Positions 9,383 to 17,877 of a stretch of 64,000 nucleotides of DNA are shown here, in pieces. The DNA comes from Acanthopleuribacter pedis (GTDB lineage: Bacteria; Acidobacteriota; Holophagae; Acanthopleuribacterales; Acanthopleuribacteraceae), in the NCBI RefSeq assembly GCF_017377855.1, contig NZ_JAFREP010000021.1, positions 1 through 64,000 of the forward strand, in the 5' to 3' direction. The number at the start of each line of letters is the position of its first letter. Position 1 is the stretch's first letter. The notes under the pieces were generated by a model that saw only the letters and a list, made by a program, of their open reading frames with translations, was not told the DNA's origin and did not search any database. The position numbers were made by a program, and so were the translations under genes.

Positions 9383-9647
9383 GTGGTGTGTTGTGGGTTT
9401 GGTTACGAGGAGCAATCTCAGGTTCCCCCGTTGCTATTAGAGCCAGGCATACTACGGCCTAGCGGCCGCTGAGGTGGCCGTGTTGAGCGAGGGCATTTTT
9501 TCTCCTCAAAAACCTTCTTTTTGTGAAAGGCTTTTGAGGAGAAAAAATGCTGTTGGGTTTGAGGCCTGCTAGAGACCGCGGTTAAGGTGTCGCGCGGCGG
9601 TCCTTGCCGCGTTCATTCGAGAAAGGATACGGTTCTTCCGAGGCCAG
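9383..9647. mobile_element. 265-bp structured insertion inside the MITE copy
   Basis: Comparison with the uninterrupted copies places the inserted segment between GCAGCCCAG (ending 9382) and GAGGTTTCGC (from 9648). CCAG is present on both sides (9379-9382 and 9644-9647), either a 4-bp duplication or junction ambiguity. The insert has no reading frame but is full of pairable segments: GCAA...TTGC near 9412-9435, ACGGCC/GGCCGT at ~9455-9481, a very long hairpin at 9493-9550, and GACCGC/GCGGTC at ~9575-9603. The layout resembles an ORF-less HEARO/omega-RNA-type or other mobile structured RNA, but I could not test this. Confidence 0.5.
9493..9550. repeat. Long near-perfect hairpin
   Basis: The arms GCATTTTTTCTCCTCAAAA and TTTTGAGGAGAAAAAATGC (19 bp, perfect) continue with one mismatch through CCTTc/gAAGG around a ~10-base loop. 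The hairpin lies inside the 265-bp insertion and has no gene ending beside it, so it does not look like an ordinary terminator. Confidence 0.85.
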
Positions 9648-9801
9648 AGGTTTCGCTAAAATCACCACGCGTTATCGCGCTTCTTCGGACAGTCCCCGCT
9701 GCTGCCGGCGACGCCCTCGCGGTTCGGATTGTCTTCCCCCGATTGGGGCGATGCCGACTTGGGTTAGTCGGCCGGGTTTGCCCGCTGCGCCGGGCAAACC
9801 C

Positions 9802-9828
9802 AAAAAAGGCGGGACACAAGGTCCCGCC
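9802..9828 (-). terminator. Rho-independent terminator of the VCBS gene
   Basis: The stem GGCGGGAC/GTCCCGCC has a 5-base loop; on the minus strand it is followed by TTTTTTGGG. It lies about 50 bases downstream of the minus-strand FG-GAP gene. Confidence 0.85.
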
Positions 9829-9876
9829 TCTTCCGTTTACCTCAAACCGCATCCTTCGCGATTCGACGTTGTTGGG

Positions 9877-11148
9877 TTAGGGGTTGGCCAACAGCAAACG
9901 GGCTTCCGTGCCGGTGTAAATGATGTCCAAAAAGCCGTCGTTGTTGAAATCGGCGACTTCAAAATCGGTAGCGTTCAGCGTATTGATCACATTGCCCGAG
10001 GAAAACGAACCATTGCCGTTGCCCAGGTAAATGTTCATGGTGGTGTTGCCTTCGTTGGTGATGATATCCACAAAGCCGTCATCGTCCATATCATGGAGTT
10101 GAACCTTGAACAACGCACCGGTGTCGAGGTCCGCGAACACGGGGTTGCGGTACCCGCCCGACCCGGTCCGACGCACCAATACCATTTGGTTATACCCGTG
10201 ATTGGCCACGATGTCGCGGTAGCCGTCGCCATCCACATCGGCAGTAGCAATCGACGGGAAAGCGGTGTTGCCGGAGGGCGAAGTAACCAAGGTGGTAGGG
10301 CTGCCAAAAGAACCGGAACCATTGTTCAAACGCAGGCGCAGGCGGCCGGCACCGTCGTGGAGGATGTCCAGATCGCCGTCGTTGTTCATGTCGGCCAAGG
10401 CCACGGTACTGTTGCCGGCGCCGACATACAGGGTGGTGAGGCGGAAACCGGAACCGGAGCGTTTAACGCCAACGGTGATGGTGTCGTCGCCGGTATTGGC
10501 GGTGACGAAATCGTCGCGGCCGTCGCCGTTCAGATCGCCGACGACCAATTCGCGCGGACCATCGCCGGTTTTGTAGAAGGACCAGGTTTGCCAGTTGTTA
10601 TGGCCCCAACGGATGCGTACGCGATCTTTGTGCAGATTGGTGGCCATGATGTCGGTGATGCCGTCGTTGTTGAAATCACCCATTTTGATGTCGGTAGGAC
10701 CATCACCCATCGAGCGGGTTTGCGTGTTGTAGAAGGTGCCCGCGCCGGTGCCCAAACTGGAAATCATGCGGTCGAGCAACCATTGGCTCACCACGAAATC
10801 AACGTTTGACCCGCCGTTGAGGCGGCCGACGTCGATCCCGGAAATAGAACTGCCCGGAGGCGCAAGCGCAACCGAGGAGCTGTAGCAAAGTTCCCCGTCC
10901 TCCTGGTTGCCGTCGCCACAGGTCGCCAATTTTTGGCTGACACCACGGGTTTGAATAAAGGATTCGGAGGGGCCGGTGGCGGCAGGGCCGGTGGCGGCGG
11001 GGCCGATGGCGGCAGGGCCGGTTGCGGCAGGGGGTTCGTCCCAATAGACGACGCCTTCGCGCGGTTCTTGCGCGGAGACGGTGAGGCCGGCTAGGACCAG
11101 AAAGCTAGCGAGGGTCAGGACCATCGAACGAACGAATAGGTTTCTCAT
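9877..11148 (-). CDS. Exported VCBS/FG-GAP repeat protein
   Basis: The protein has 423 residues. The ATG at 11148 is chosen (GGAG upstream, and the signal peptide MRNLFVRSMVLTLASFLVLA starts there). After the signal peptide comes a low-complexity stretch of repeated ATGPAATGP units, then seven or more FG-GAP/VCBS blades. Each blade carries a calcium-binding-like D-x-(N/D)-x-D-G motif: DFNNDGITDIMATN, DLNGDGRDDFVTAN, DMNNDGDLDILHD, DVDGDGYRDIVANH, DMDDDGFVDIITN and DFNNDGFLDIIYTG. The fold is a calcium-binding beta-propeller, likely extracellular or cell-surface. There is no catalytic domain. The gene is monocistronic with a clear terminator. Confidence 0.85.
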   Translation of the reverse strand: MRNLFVRSMVLTLASFLVLAGLTVSAQEPREGVVYWDEPPAATGPAAIGPAATGPAATGPSESFIQTRGVSQKLATCGDGNQEDGELCYSSSVALAPPGSSISGIDVGRLNGGSNVDFVVSQWLLDRMISSLGTGAGTFYNTQTRSMGDGPTDIKMGDFNNDGITDIMATNLHKDRVRIRWGHNNWQTWSFYKTGDGPRELVVGDLNGDGRDDFVTANTGDDTITVGVKRSGSGFRLTTLYVGAGNSTVALADMNNDGDLDILHDGAGRLRLRLNNGSGSFGSPTTLVTSPSGNTAFPSIATADVDGDGYRDIVANHGYNQMVLVRRTGSGGYRNPVFADLDTGALFKVQLHDMDDDGFVDIITNEGNTTMNIYLGNGNGSFSSGNVINTLNATDFEVADFNNDGFLDIIYTGTEARLLLANP

Positions 11149-11393
11149 AAAGTACTCCGTGAACAAATGGTTACGAGGGAGCCCGGCGCTTTAGGAACGG
11201 CGGGTTTACTCGAAAAACCCCACGGGGCTCTGATTGCACGGGGCAACCAGAAGCGACCGATGTGGGATCGACCCTTCAACGAAGCGACTTTTTGATTCCT
11301 CTCATTCACGGTGATTTTTTTTGGCTTGGGGTGGTCCGCCTCCGGCACTTGTTCGAAAAATGAGGGTCACCCCAAGACAGCGGGCGTGACCTT

Positions 11394-11650
11394 TTAGCCC
11401 GCATAGCTCACAAGGAATCGTCGCGAGAAGCTGAAAGCCTTGTGCGTACGAAGATTACGACCGAGAGACGGCACAGGGGTCCGACCTTTCGCGGGGCCGA
11501 CCTTTCGCGGGGCCGACCTTTCGCGGGGCCGACCTTTCGGCGTAGCAGCTGAGGCGAAGGCGGCTCGACCGAGTAATGCGGAAGGCAAACCCTCGCAATC
11601 GCATGGGTTGCCCCGTAGCAGAATTCCTTGTGAGATAGGCGGGTTAGCCC
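11394..11650. repeat. Dispersed repeat family 2, copy 1
   Basis: The element has imperfect inverted ends (TAGCCCGCATAGCTCACAAG at left, CTTGTGAGATAGGCGGGTTA at right). It shares long stretches with 58522-58730: TCGTCGCGAGAAGCTGAAAG, TACGAAGATTACG, GAGTAATGCGG and CCCCGTAGCAGAATTCCTTG. It is non-coding and MITE-like. This copy is longer because of an internal tandem array. Confidence 0.85.
11481..11540. repeat. 16-bp tandem repeat, 3.75 units
   Basis: The unit CCGACCTTTCGCGGGG is repeated three times exactly plus a partial fourth, inside repeat family 2. The sister copy at 58522 has only one such unit (CCGACCCTTCGGCG), so the array expanded here. Confidence 0.9.
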
Positions 11651-11762
11651 AGGCGTCGACCGTCCCCTTCCTTATATTGGGGGCGTTCATCGGGTTGGGT
11701 TGTGGCGACGAAATTCCCACGGATCCTTGGCCCGCGGGGATTTTACCGGATTGTTGGTCGGG

Positions 11763-12257
11763 TTAGGCGAGGATGCGGGGGCCGGCGGAACGCATCCAAT
11801 CGCGGCCGCTGCCGCGCGCGGGCTCAGCCGCGACCTGAGCCGCCGGTTTTTGGGGGGCTTTGCTCAGTAATTCCTGTTTGGCGAGGGCGAGCTCGCCCAG
11901 GGTTTCGAACCAGGTTTTGAGTTGTTCCGGGTTGTCGATTTCCTCGGCCGGGCGGACGGCCACGAGGGTGAGCTTTTCGTTGTCGGGGTTGATCGCCCAC
12001 TTGGCGCCGTCCATTTCGGCGCCGAACCAGTTGGCCTTCAACAGATCACGCAGGACGTGGGCTTGGCGTTGGTCGTCGACGGCGCCCACGGTGAGTTCCA
12101 CAAACAACGAGGTTCCCGACCAAATCCCCATTAACAACGGGACCCGGTCCTGGTAACTGATCCATAAAAAACGATCCTTGGTCAGGGCCTCGTCGGGCAG
12201 GTCGTAGGTTTGGATAAAACCCTGCACGAGATTGAGGTAATGCGCACCATAATCCAT
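11763..12257 (-). CDS. CesT-like type III secretion chaperone (putative)
   Basis: The protein has 164 residues, starting at MDYGAHYLNLVQGFIQTYDL with AAGGAG upstream (ATG at 12257). The order helix, WISYQDRVPLLMGIWSGTSL, FVELTVGAV, LLKANWFGAEMDGAKWAINP, NEKLTLVAVRPAEEI and a helix follows the helix-strand-strand-helix-strand plan of CesT/Tir-type secretion chaperones. A disordered Ala/Pro-rich tail follows. It lies 73 bases downstream of a very large protein gene on the same strand, which would be its client. The assignment rests on fold pattern and context only; a DUF1795-like or stand-alone role is possible. Confidence 0.5.
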   Translation of the reverse strand: MDYGAHYLNLVQGFIQTYDLPDEALTKDRFLWISYQDRVPLLMGIWSGTSLFVELTVGAVDDQRQAHVLRDLLKANWFGAEMDGAKWAINPDNEKLTLVAVRPAEEIDNPEQLKTWFETLGELALAKQELLSKAPQKPAAQVAAEPARGSGRDWMRSAGPRILA

Positions 12258-12330
12258 GTCTTCATCTCCTTTTACCCACCGCCGACTGCCACGGGCCGCG
12301 GCGGCGGTTTCCTGTTCCATCGGTTGGGTT

Positions 12331-15300
12331 TTATTCGAACGCTTTGGCGTGAGAGACACTGCCGGTGTATTGCACCTTGGTTTGGTGGGCGGCCAGATCC
12401 ACGAAGATCTCCTTGAGTTCTCCCCAGCGCGCTTCCTTGGCGGCACCGCGCGCGCTTTTGTATTGGGCGAGTTTGTCGCGCATCGCGGTCAGGATTTCGC
12501 GCGTCGGGTGGTTTTCCGCCTCGTTGCGCGCGACCCGACCTTGGTCCAGCTCCATCAATTCCTGCATTTCGTAGGGCGCACCGCTGAAATGATCAACCGG
12601 ATCCAAACCCTTGACCATGTTGCCCATCATCTCGGTGAAGGCGCCCTGGTGCTTGTCCATACGCGCCATGAAGGCGGCGTTGGCGGCTGTTGCGTCGGGG
12701 TTGGCGCGCAGGTCGAAGTGGTACAAATTCATGACGTAGTTGGTGGTGTTGGTACCCAAGTACTCGGCGACCACGTTGGCGCCGGTGGCGGTGGCGGTGA
12801 CGGGACCGGCGGAGAAGTCGGCGTCAAGGCCCGCTTGCATCTGCACCGAACGCACCTCGTAAGGCGCCAGGATCTTGCCGGTTTGCTGGGCGTCGATGCG
12901 AATGGTCACCGCGCCGCCGGCGGTGAGCGGCGGCAAACCGGTCAGGTCCAGCCCGCTCCCCTCGAAAAACTTGGTGAGCGTTTGGTTGATGTCGGCGCCC
13001 GCGCCGATGCGCAGGATGTGGGTCTGGAAACGGCCCTCGTTGTCGGGGTTGCTGTCTTTCCAAACGGTGGTATCGGTGCGTTCAAAACCAACCTTCACCT
13101 TGAGCAGGTCGGTGGCCTGAACCTGCACCTCGCCGCGCACGGTACCGCTGGTGAAGCGGCCGCCGTTGGTTTCCGCGGTGGTTAAGGTGTAGGGGCTGTT
13201 TTTCTCCAGCGCGTATTCGGGGAATTTTAAGTGGTTGAGCCGCGCGGTGATCACCTTGAGCCCGGCCTTCTCGCCGGCGCCGACGTCGGGCGGCAACGAG
13301 GCCTGGTAGAGATGGGTCAGCGCCATCATGGAGTGAAACAGCTCGCGACGCATGCGGGCGCGGTCGCTGCGCATGTTGGCCCGCGCGGTGACACTAAAAC
13401 TTACGCCCATTTGCGTTTCCAGCTCTTTTTTGCGGCGCTTGGCCTCGGCGCGTTTGCCGGCATCGGGATGGCTGTCGGCGGCAATCACGGTTTGCGAATA
13501 CTCGTGCCAAATTTCGGTTAATCCCCGGGAGAATTCGAGGATTTGGTGGCGCTGCGCTTCCAGTTCCGGGCGCGCATCCTCGCCGGCGGCCACCAGGTCC
13601 ACGATGTCACGGTGCCATTTCTGCAATTCGACGTCGCCCTTTTCCTTGCGATCCTCGAAACCGGGCATTTTGAAGGTGCGGTTGGCGTCCAGCTCAAAGT
13701 GGTCGCGGGCGTCCTGGGCGGTGGCGGGCAACTTCTTGTCCAGCGGCGCCCGTTTCCAAGCGCGTTTGGCACTTGCTTTACCGGTGCCCAACAACATGGC
13801 TTTGGCCAATTTGCCCAGCTTGGCCATGCCTTTGACCTTCACCCCGGCTTCGCCGCCGACCTCGATTTTGGGCACGAAGGCCTCGCGCTGCTTGGTGCCC
13901 GAAAACTTGAGGCCGAGTTGGTCTTTGAGTTTGGCGGTCGCGGCGGCCAAGGCCTTGGGTTTCTCAAGGGCGGCGGCCCGGCGGACGTCCTTGCTGTCGG
14001 CCGAAACGCCTAACAGCTTGCTGCTTATCAGGTTATGCGTGGCCGAACTGTTGATGATTTTGTCGGTTAGGTAGGTTGCCAGTTCGCCGACGTTGCTGAA
14101 CTTTTTGTTGGTGAACAGGGTAATCGGCAGGGTGGCCTGGGCACCGGTGCCACTGGTATCGGCGCCGGGTGTGGTGACACCGATTTCGAAGGTGTAGCCT
14201 TTTTTAAGGTTGATGCTGCCGTCCGGCTTCACAAAAGCCTCGTGCTTAAAGCGGGCGGCCAGCTTCAAACCAGGCGCCGCCGTATCGAGGCTGAGCCCCA
14301 GGGTCAGGTCGCCGCGGGTGCCAGGTTGATCCCAACCCGCCTTGGTGAGTTCGGCGAGGAGTTCGCCGCGCAGTTCGCGACGCAGGGCCATGAATTCGCC
14401 GTTGCGTTTCAGGACGTCGAAGGGTTCCTTGATTTCGCTGATTTTGAAATAGCCGTCGGCCTCCAGCGAGGAAAGGCTGCTGATGCTGAATTTGCGGTCC
14501 CCGGAGCTTTTGCGGGCGGCGGCATCACCTTGCTTTTCCCGTTTCTCGGCCCGTGCCGCCAAGTCCTCCTGGGCGGCGGCCTGCTTGTCGAGCAATTGGC
14601 TCAAGGTACCGTGGCGCGCTTCCAAACCTTCGATTTCCCGGTAAATACCGCGCACCACGGCCTCGTATTGGTTGGGAAAGGATTCGAAATCGGCGGGGTC
14701 CATACCCATTTGATCGGTGAGGAAGTCGAGGTGCTCCTGAAAAGCGGTGAAGCGTTTGAGGTCCTCGGCGTCGAGTTTTTTACCCGCGGCCTGGTGGTCG
14801 CCCATGGCTTCCATTTCATAACGCAGGGTTTCCAATTCGACGACGACCTCGCCCCAGGTATCCATTTGGACCTGAACCTCTTCCATCAAGCGCCCGGTTC
14901 GAAAGGTTTCGACGCCCATGGCGTCGGCGCGTTGTTGCAGGGAATCGGCGGCTTCGTGGTAGGCGGCGACCTCGGCCAACTTGGCCTCGTGGCGCAACGC
15001 GTAGAGATCGGCTTCACTGCCGTAAACAAAAGGCTGCGCCAAGACGGCGTGGATCTGTTCGATGTCCAGCTTTTGCACGGCCTCGGGGCTCATGGCGGCC
15101 ATTTCGTACACCAAACCCAGCACCTTTTCGCGGCCGTGACTGGTTTGCAGGGCGTCTTTCACCGCGGGCGATGCATTGAGTTTGGCTTCAATCAGCTCGC
15201 CGTGCAGGCTCCCGCTTGAGGCAACGGCACGGGACAAATAAGTGGCCGGGTTGGGATCGTCGAGCGAAACCGAACCCCTGGCTTGCATTTGACTCAGTTT

Positions 15301-15489
15301 CTCACCCATGGAAGCACGCCCGGCATCGAATCGTGGCCGCGTGGCGCCAAAGGTGGAGCGGGTTTCGGTGGTGGACTCTGGATTTCGGTTAAACATGGAG
15401 GTCAGTTTCTTCGCCATTCGGGCGCGAAGGGTTTCGGGACGGCCACCACCGGTGACTTTGGTGGTGTGGGTCGGCATACCTGGAAACAC
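12331..15489 (-). CDS. Large effector-like protein, function unknown
   Basis: The protein has 1052 residues if it starts at the GTG at 15489, which has AAAGGAG five bases upstream; in-frame ATGs at 15510 and 15477 are less well placed. There is no signal peptide. The first ~100 residues are rich in Thr, Ser, Arg and Gly (KVTGGGRPETLRARM, NPESTTETRSTFGATRPRF), as in type III secretion leaders. The middle is charged and coiled-coil-like. The region from ~740 to 930 has alternating beta-strand patterns (GEVQVQATDLLKVKVGFE, LTAGGAVTIRIDA, MQAGLDADFSAGPVTATATG) that could form a beta-barrel or sheet. The C-terminal ~120 residues are helical. A CesT-like chaperone gene follows. Nothing matches a named family by eye, so effector is an inference. 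Confidence 0.6.
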   Translation of the reverse strand: MFPGMPTHTTKVTGGGRPETLRARMAKKLTSMFNRNPESTTETRSTFGATRPRFDAGRASMGEKLSQMQARGSVSLDDPNPATYLSRAVASSGSLHGELIEAKLNASPAVKDALQTSHGREKVLGLVYEMAAMSPEAVQKLDIEQIHAVLAQPFVYGSEADLYALRHEAKLAEVAAYHEAADSLQQRADAMGVETFRTGRLMEEVQVQMDTWGEVVVELETLRYEMEAMGDHQAAGKKLDAEDLKRFTAFQEHLDFLTDQMGMDPADFESFPNQYEAVVRGIYREIEGLEARHGTLSQLLDKQAAAQEDLAARAEKREKQGDAAARKSSGDRKFSISSLSSLEADGYFKISEIKEPFDVLKRNGEFMALRRELRGELLAELTKAGWDQPGTRGDLTLGLSLDTAAPGLKLAARFKHEAFVKPDGSINLKKGYTFEIGVTTPGADTSGTGAQATLPITLFTNKKFSNVGELATYLTDKIINSSATHNLISSKLLGVSADSKDVRRAAALEKPKALAAATAKLKDQLGLKFSGTKQREAFVPKIEVGGEAGVKVKGMAKLGKLAKAMLLGTGKASAKRAWKRAPLDKKLPATAQDARDHFELDANRTFKMPGFEDRKEKGDVELQKWHRDIVDLVAAGEDARPELEAQRHQILEFSRGLTEIWHEYSQTVIAADSHPDAGKRAEAKRRKKELETQMGVSFSVTARANMRSDRARMRRELFHSMMALTHLYQASLPPDVGAGEKAGLKVITARLNHLKFPEYALEKNSPYTLTTAETNGGRFTSGTVRGEVQVQATDLLKVKVGFERTDTTVWKDSNPDNEGRFQTHILRIGAGADINQTLTKFFEGSGLDLTGLPPLTAGGAVTIRIDAQQTGKILAPYEVRSVQMQAGLDADFSAGPVTATATGANVVAEYLGTNTTNYVMNLYHFDLRANPDATAANAAFMARMDKHQGAFTEMMGNMVKGLDPVDHFSGAPYEMQELMELDQGRVARNEAENHPTREILTAMRDKLAQYKSARGAAKEARWGELKEIFVDLAAHQTKVQYTGSVSHAKAFE

Positions 15490-15710
15490 GGTTGCTCCTT
15501 TATGATTCATACAAGGTGGACGGTATAAAATGAGACGTCCGCGTGAGGCGGACGGCGGGCGCGAGATCCCTATCTCTAGCACGCAAAAAAGGCGGCCGAG
15601 GCAGCTTATTTCCGCACCTTCATCATAAATTCACACGCCCTATTTCATGCGGTGACCCAACCCCGGCAAACCGCAAACCGCTCGCGCAAAAACATCACAA
15701 AAAAACAACA

Positions 15711-15742
15711 ACCCCGACAGCGGTGCTGCCGCCGTCGGGGTT
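15711..15742 (-). terminator. Rho-independent terminator of the beta-helix gene
   Basis: The stem AACCCCGAC/GTCGGGGTT has an inner GCGG/CCGC pairing. On the minus strand it is followed by TGTTGTTTTTTTG. It lies 45 bases after the stop of the beta-helix gene. Confidence 0.85.
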
Positions 15743-15786
15743 ATCTCGTTTCGGTCAAGGCCGGCGCAAAGCCGGCCTGACGGTCA

Positions 15787-17370
15787 TCATTCGTAACAGT
15801 CCGTGGTGGTCGGGGTGAAGGTGCCCGAGCAGATTCTGTTGTCGACGCCGTTGATCTGAGTCACCGGGGTGGTAATGTTGGTGAAGTTCATGCGATCCAC
15901 ATGCCATTCCCTGGTATCGCGCAGGGTCACGCCGCCGAAATCGCTGTCCACGCAGGTGGGGGAATAAACAGAGGTCCGCGTGATCCGACCATCCTTACCG
16001 CCGCCTGCATAAACATGGTTCTGACGCCAAAAAAGTTTTCCGTGCAACGTGGTGGTGGGCGTTTCCATGAGTTGACCGAAAATCCAGTTGTTATCCACGT
16101 AGGTACCATTGGTATGGAAGAGGACGATCCCACCCCAAATAAAAGGTTTGGCTGTGTAGAGCGGATTGGTGGTGGGATTGTTGGGATTGCCGTTGCTGAT
16201 GGTGTTGCCTTGAACACTGTTCCCGTGGGTCGGCGAATCGCTTTCACCCCATAACAACACACCGGTAACTTTTGAACCCATGATGGTGTTGTTGAGAATA
16301 TGAATGCTGTCGAACGAACCCCCCTTACCATCGACGGAGGCACCAATGCCGGTTTCGGTGTTGTACAGCTTGTTGTCGTTTACGGTTACCCCAGAAATGA
16401 GCCCCTGACTCACAAAACGAATGCCTTCGCGAACCTCGCGAATGGTGTTGCGGGCAATGGTAGCACCCTCCAGCACGTGGGCTTTGATCGCGGTGGTCCC
16501 GTTGTTGGTGAAGATGTTGTCGGTCACGGTCGCATTCAAACCATTGATGCGCAACCCGTTGATGTTGGTGTTGTAAATGCGGTTATCATGCACAACCACG
16601 TTTTTGATGGAACTCGCTTCCTGACCGATGTAAATGCCGCTATTGCCAATGGTTAAACCGTCGGCGCGCGGGGTATCGGAACCCAGGTATAAGTCGATGG
16701 TGTTGTCTTCAATGTGCAAACCATTGCTCGCACTGCCCAAGAAAATGCCACCGCGCGCGATTTCCAGCATGTGGTTGGTTTGGATGGTACCCGTCACCGC
16801 CCCAAGCGCCACGGCCCAACCACGCACCCGAATGCCGTCCGACTCCATGCGGCCGGCTAGACCCGACTTGAAAAAACCATTGTGGGTCATGGTCACCTGG
16901 GGAACATGAAATACAGAAATCAGGTCCTCGGCACTGCCGTTGATTTCACAGCCCTTCATGACAAATTTTGAACTGTTGGCAATGGCCACCAAAGCGGTCC
17001 CTTGAATCTCTCCGTCCACATCAGTGTTGTTAATCCCTTTAAAAGCAAGAGATTCCAAAGAGACGTCCGCCACATCACGGGGATAAAACTTGTCGGTCAA
17101 AATGACGGTCCGACCCTTGCCCGCTCCTTTGATTTTTACCGAACGGATGTTCGAACCGGACCCACGAAGATCGAAGTCTTGGATCAGGAAGGTACCCTCC
17201 GGCATCTCAATGATTTCCCCATTCTTGGCATCCATGAGGGCTTGGATTAACGCCTGGGTACAATCGACGCGCCCGGTTGTATCGGCATAGTAGTCTCTGA
17301 AGTCAATTTGCGCATAGCTTGGCAATACAGTTAAAAAACAACCAAAAAACACCCATAAAAGGACTCTCAT
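15787..17370 (-). CDS. Exported right-handed beta-helix protein
   Basis: The protein has 527 residues with a signal peptide (MRVLLWVFFGCFLTVLPSYA). The ATG at 17370 is chosen; TTGGAG lies nine bases upstream. Residues ~25-80 (DYYADTTGRVDCTQALIQAL) resemble the entry strand of pectate-lyase-3-type helices. The remainder is a run of ~22-residue coils with N-x-I/V patterns, such as NHMLEIARGGIFLGSASNGL and NTIREVREGIRFVSQG. This is the parallel beta-helix (PbH1) fold used by polysaccharide lyases, epimerases and adhesins. Catalytic residues cannot be assigned. The C-terminus carries a Cys pair (CVDSDF, CSGTFTPTTTDC). A surface or polysaccharide role is likely. Confidence 0.75.
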   Translation of the reverse strand: MRVLLWVFFGCFLTVLPSYAQIDFRDYYADTTGRVDCTQALIQALMDAKNGEIIEMPEGTFLIQDFDLRGSGSNIRSVKIKGAGKGRTVILTDKFYPRDVADVSLESLAFKGINNTDVDGEIQGTALVAIANSSKFVMKGCEINGSAEDLISVFHVPQVTMTHNGFFKSGLAGRMESDGIRVRGWAVALGAVTGTIQTNHMLEIARGGIFLGSASNGLHIEDNTIDLYLGSDTPRADGLTIGNSGIYIGQEASSIKNVVVHDNRIYNTNINGLRINGLNATVTDNIFTNNGTTAIKAHVLEGATIARNTIREVREGIRFVSQGLISGVTVNDNKLYNTETGIGASVDGKGGSFDSIHILNNTIMGSKVTGVLLWGESDSPTHGNSVQGNTISNGNPNNPTTNPLYTAKPFIWGGIVLFHTNGTYVDNNWIFGQLMETPTTTLHGKLFWRQNHVYAGGGKDGRITRTSVYSPTCVDSDFGGVTLRDTREWHVDRMNFTNITTPVTQINGVDNRICSGTFTPTTTDCYE

Positions 17371-17877
17371 CAAAAGCAACTCCAAAAGGTAATTTCAGAC
17401 ACAGCGTTACCTCGCACAAAGTCGCTGCATCCATGTCACCTAGGAATTCCTGTTCTTCCGAAAAAACCGCCAAGTTATTTCGAAAAACCGCGGTGCCGAA
17501 TGCACCCCTTCCTTCCATGAGGTGGAACCCACCGGGCACGGCACCGCATAGGCGGTGCAAGAGCCGCCGGGTTTCACAAACCGGTCCTTTTCGCCAAGGT
17601 TGTCATCAGGGCAAAAATCCTTGGTCGCAGGGGCAAAAATCCGCGGTGAAAGGAGATACAACAGCCCCGGCGACGGGCCCATCCCCATTTTTTTTGCCCC
17701 ACCGCGGCCCTCTTGAGCCGATTCCCTCGCCGGGCTTAGTGACAAGGGCAACCGTCAGGGACTGGCGAACCAGATCTTTTTCATTCACAGGCCGTTTGAA
17801 ACCAATTACCGAAACGAAACCCGGCCGCTTCGCCAGAAATTGACACTCCTTGCAAATCTTTGTAGGAGGTCTTTCCC
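17371..17877. other. Divergent intergenic region, no gene seen
   Basis: This 507-bp stretch separates two divergent genes and must hold both promoters. I see no convincing operator or coding frame. A strong TAGGAGG site at 17862-17868 belongs to the SPFH gene. Confidence 0.5.

Larger units (their letters stand above)
9260..9688. repeat. MITE-like repeat copy A, interrupted by an insertion
   Basis: The left end CCTAAGAAACGC (9260) and right end GTTATCGCGCTTCTTCGG (to 9688) match the terminal inverted repeats of the intact copies at 41621-41794 and 55022-55182. The internal phrases CTAAAGATCTG, GTTGCAGCCCAG and GAGGTTTCGCTAAAATC also match. Removing bases 9383-9647 leaves about 164 bp, the same length as the other copies (161-174 bp). 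No reading frame is present. Confidence 0.8.

Noticed and set aside
9604..10809. 401-codon plus-strand frame opposite the VCBS gene
   Set aside because: It mirrors the repeats of the minus-strand gene, lacks a ribosome site, and the minus-strand protein has a signal peptide and conserved calcium motifs.
11149..11290. Possible riboswitch in the leader of the VCBS gene
   Set aside because: The leader is GC-rich and pairable but I could not match it to a known class such as the c-di-GMP aptamers.
12256..15219. Long plus-strand frames (12256-13185, 14242-15219) opposite the effector-like gene
   Set aside because: GC-rich codon bias creates antisense frames; translations are low-complexity and no ribosome site precedes them.
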